A DNA stretch of 64,000 bases from the NCBI GenBank assembly GCA_949295905.1, contig CASFNA010000002.1:1-64000 (forward strand). The letters run 5' to 3'. The notes below the pieces were generated by a model that saw nothing but the letters and a program-made list of their open reading frames with translations, was not told where the DNA came from and ran no database searches. This document shows, piece by piece, positions 63,961 through 64,000 of this stretch. Both the position numbers and the translations under genes were made by a program. The DNA comes from an uncultured Prevotellaceae bacterium. GTDB lineage: Bacteria > Bacteroidota > Bacteroidia > Bacteroidales > Bacteroidaceae. Each line of letters begins with the position of its first letter. The stretch's first letter is position 1.

Positions 63961-64000
63961 CATTTTCATGATTTTTTCTGTCTGTATTTGTCTTCATCGC

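Overview
The window reads as chromosome of a plant-polysaccharide-degrading Bacteroidales bacterium, most likely a Prevotella/Segatella/Xylanibacter-type Prevotellaceae. Grounds: three SusC/SusD pairs, a giant hybrid two-component regulator, Bacteroidetes-type promoters (TTTG-N19/20-TAnnTTTG) before protein and RNA genes, little Shine-Dalgarno sequence, a Por-type C-terminal sorting tail, and the housekeeping order sppA-lpxK-punA-thiL. This is inference from gene content; no 16S gene or other species marker is present.

Layout. 1-1,023: AT-rich 5' part of a restriction-modification enzyme, cut by the window edge. 1.2-5.3 kb: tRNA-Ser, mutS2, vsr, tRNA-Thr and the SRP RNA. 6.1-14.6 kb: a compact xylan utilization operon (SusC, SusD, TIG-domain surface glycan-binding lipoprotein, GH10 xylanase with an internal CBM). 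14.9-23.1 kb: pncB, a small mscS/GNAT/DUF3795 operon, tRNA-Lys, a GH28 pectinase, a polyprenyl-phosphate sugar transferase and an orphan gltD. 23.6-43.2 kb: GH2 beta-galactosidase and a hybrid two-component regulator facing away from a second locus (GH16, DUF2264, BNR_4 propeller, GH105, SusC, SusD, GH43) whose enzyme mix best fits arabinogalactan-protein side chains and backbone. 43.5 kb: tRNA-Phe. 43.8-54.1 kb: a minus-strand mannan-type locus (GH26, a three-repeat protein, SusC, SusD, TIG lipoprotein, a sorted two-repeat protein). 54.7-59.6 kb: sppA-lpxK-punA-thiL. 59.7-63.8 kb: a short-chain dehydrogenase and an RHS-like secreted protein.

How it works together: each locus pairs an outer-membrane TonB-dependent SusC importer with a SusD lipoprotein lid, surface binding proteins and endo-acting enzymes, followed by enzymes that finish the oligosaccharides. 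Only the arabinogalactan-type locus carries its own sensor-regulator in this window.

The most unusual signal is outside the genes. Ten intergenic arrays hold 36 copies of a 13-bp near-palindrome (consensus AAAGRCSGYCTTT) whose centres are exactly 22 bp apart in every array, including copies whose bases have drifted. A second class of intergenic structure is long inverted repeats built from short words, a different word at each locus. Two coding genes (mutS2 and the BNR_4 gene) carry in-frame insertions that look like such intergenic repeats.
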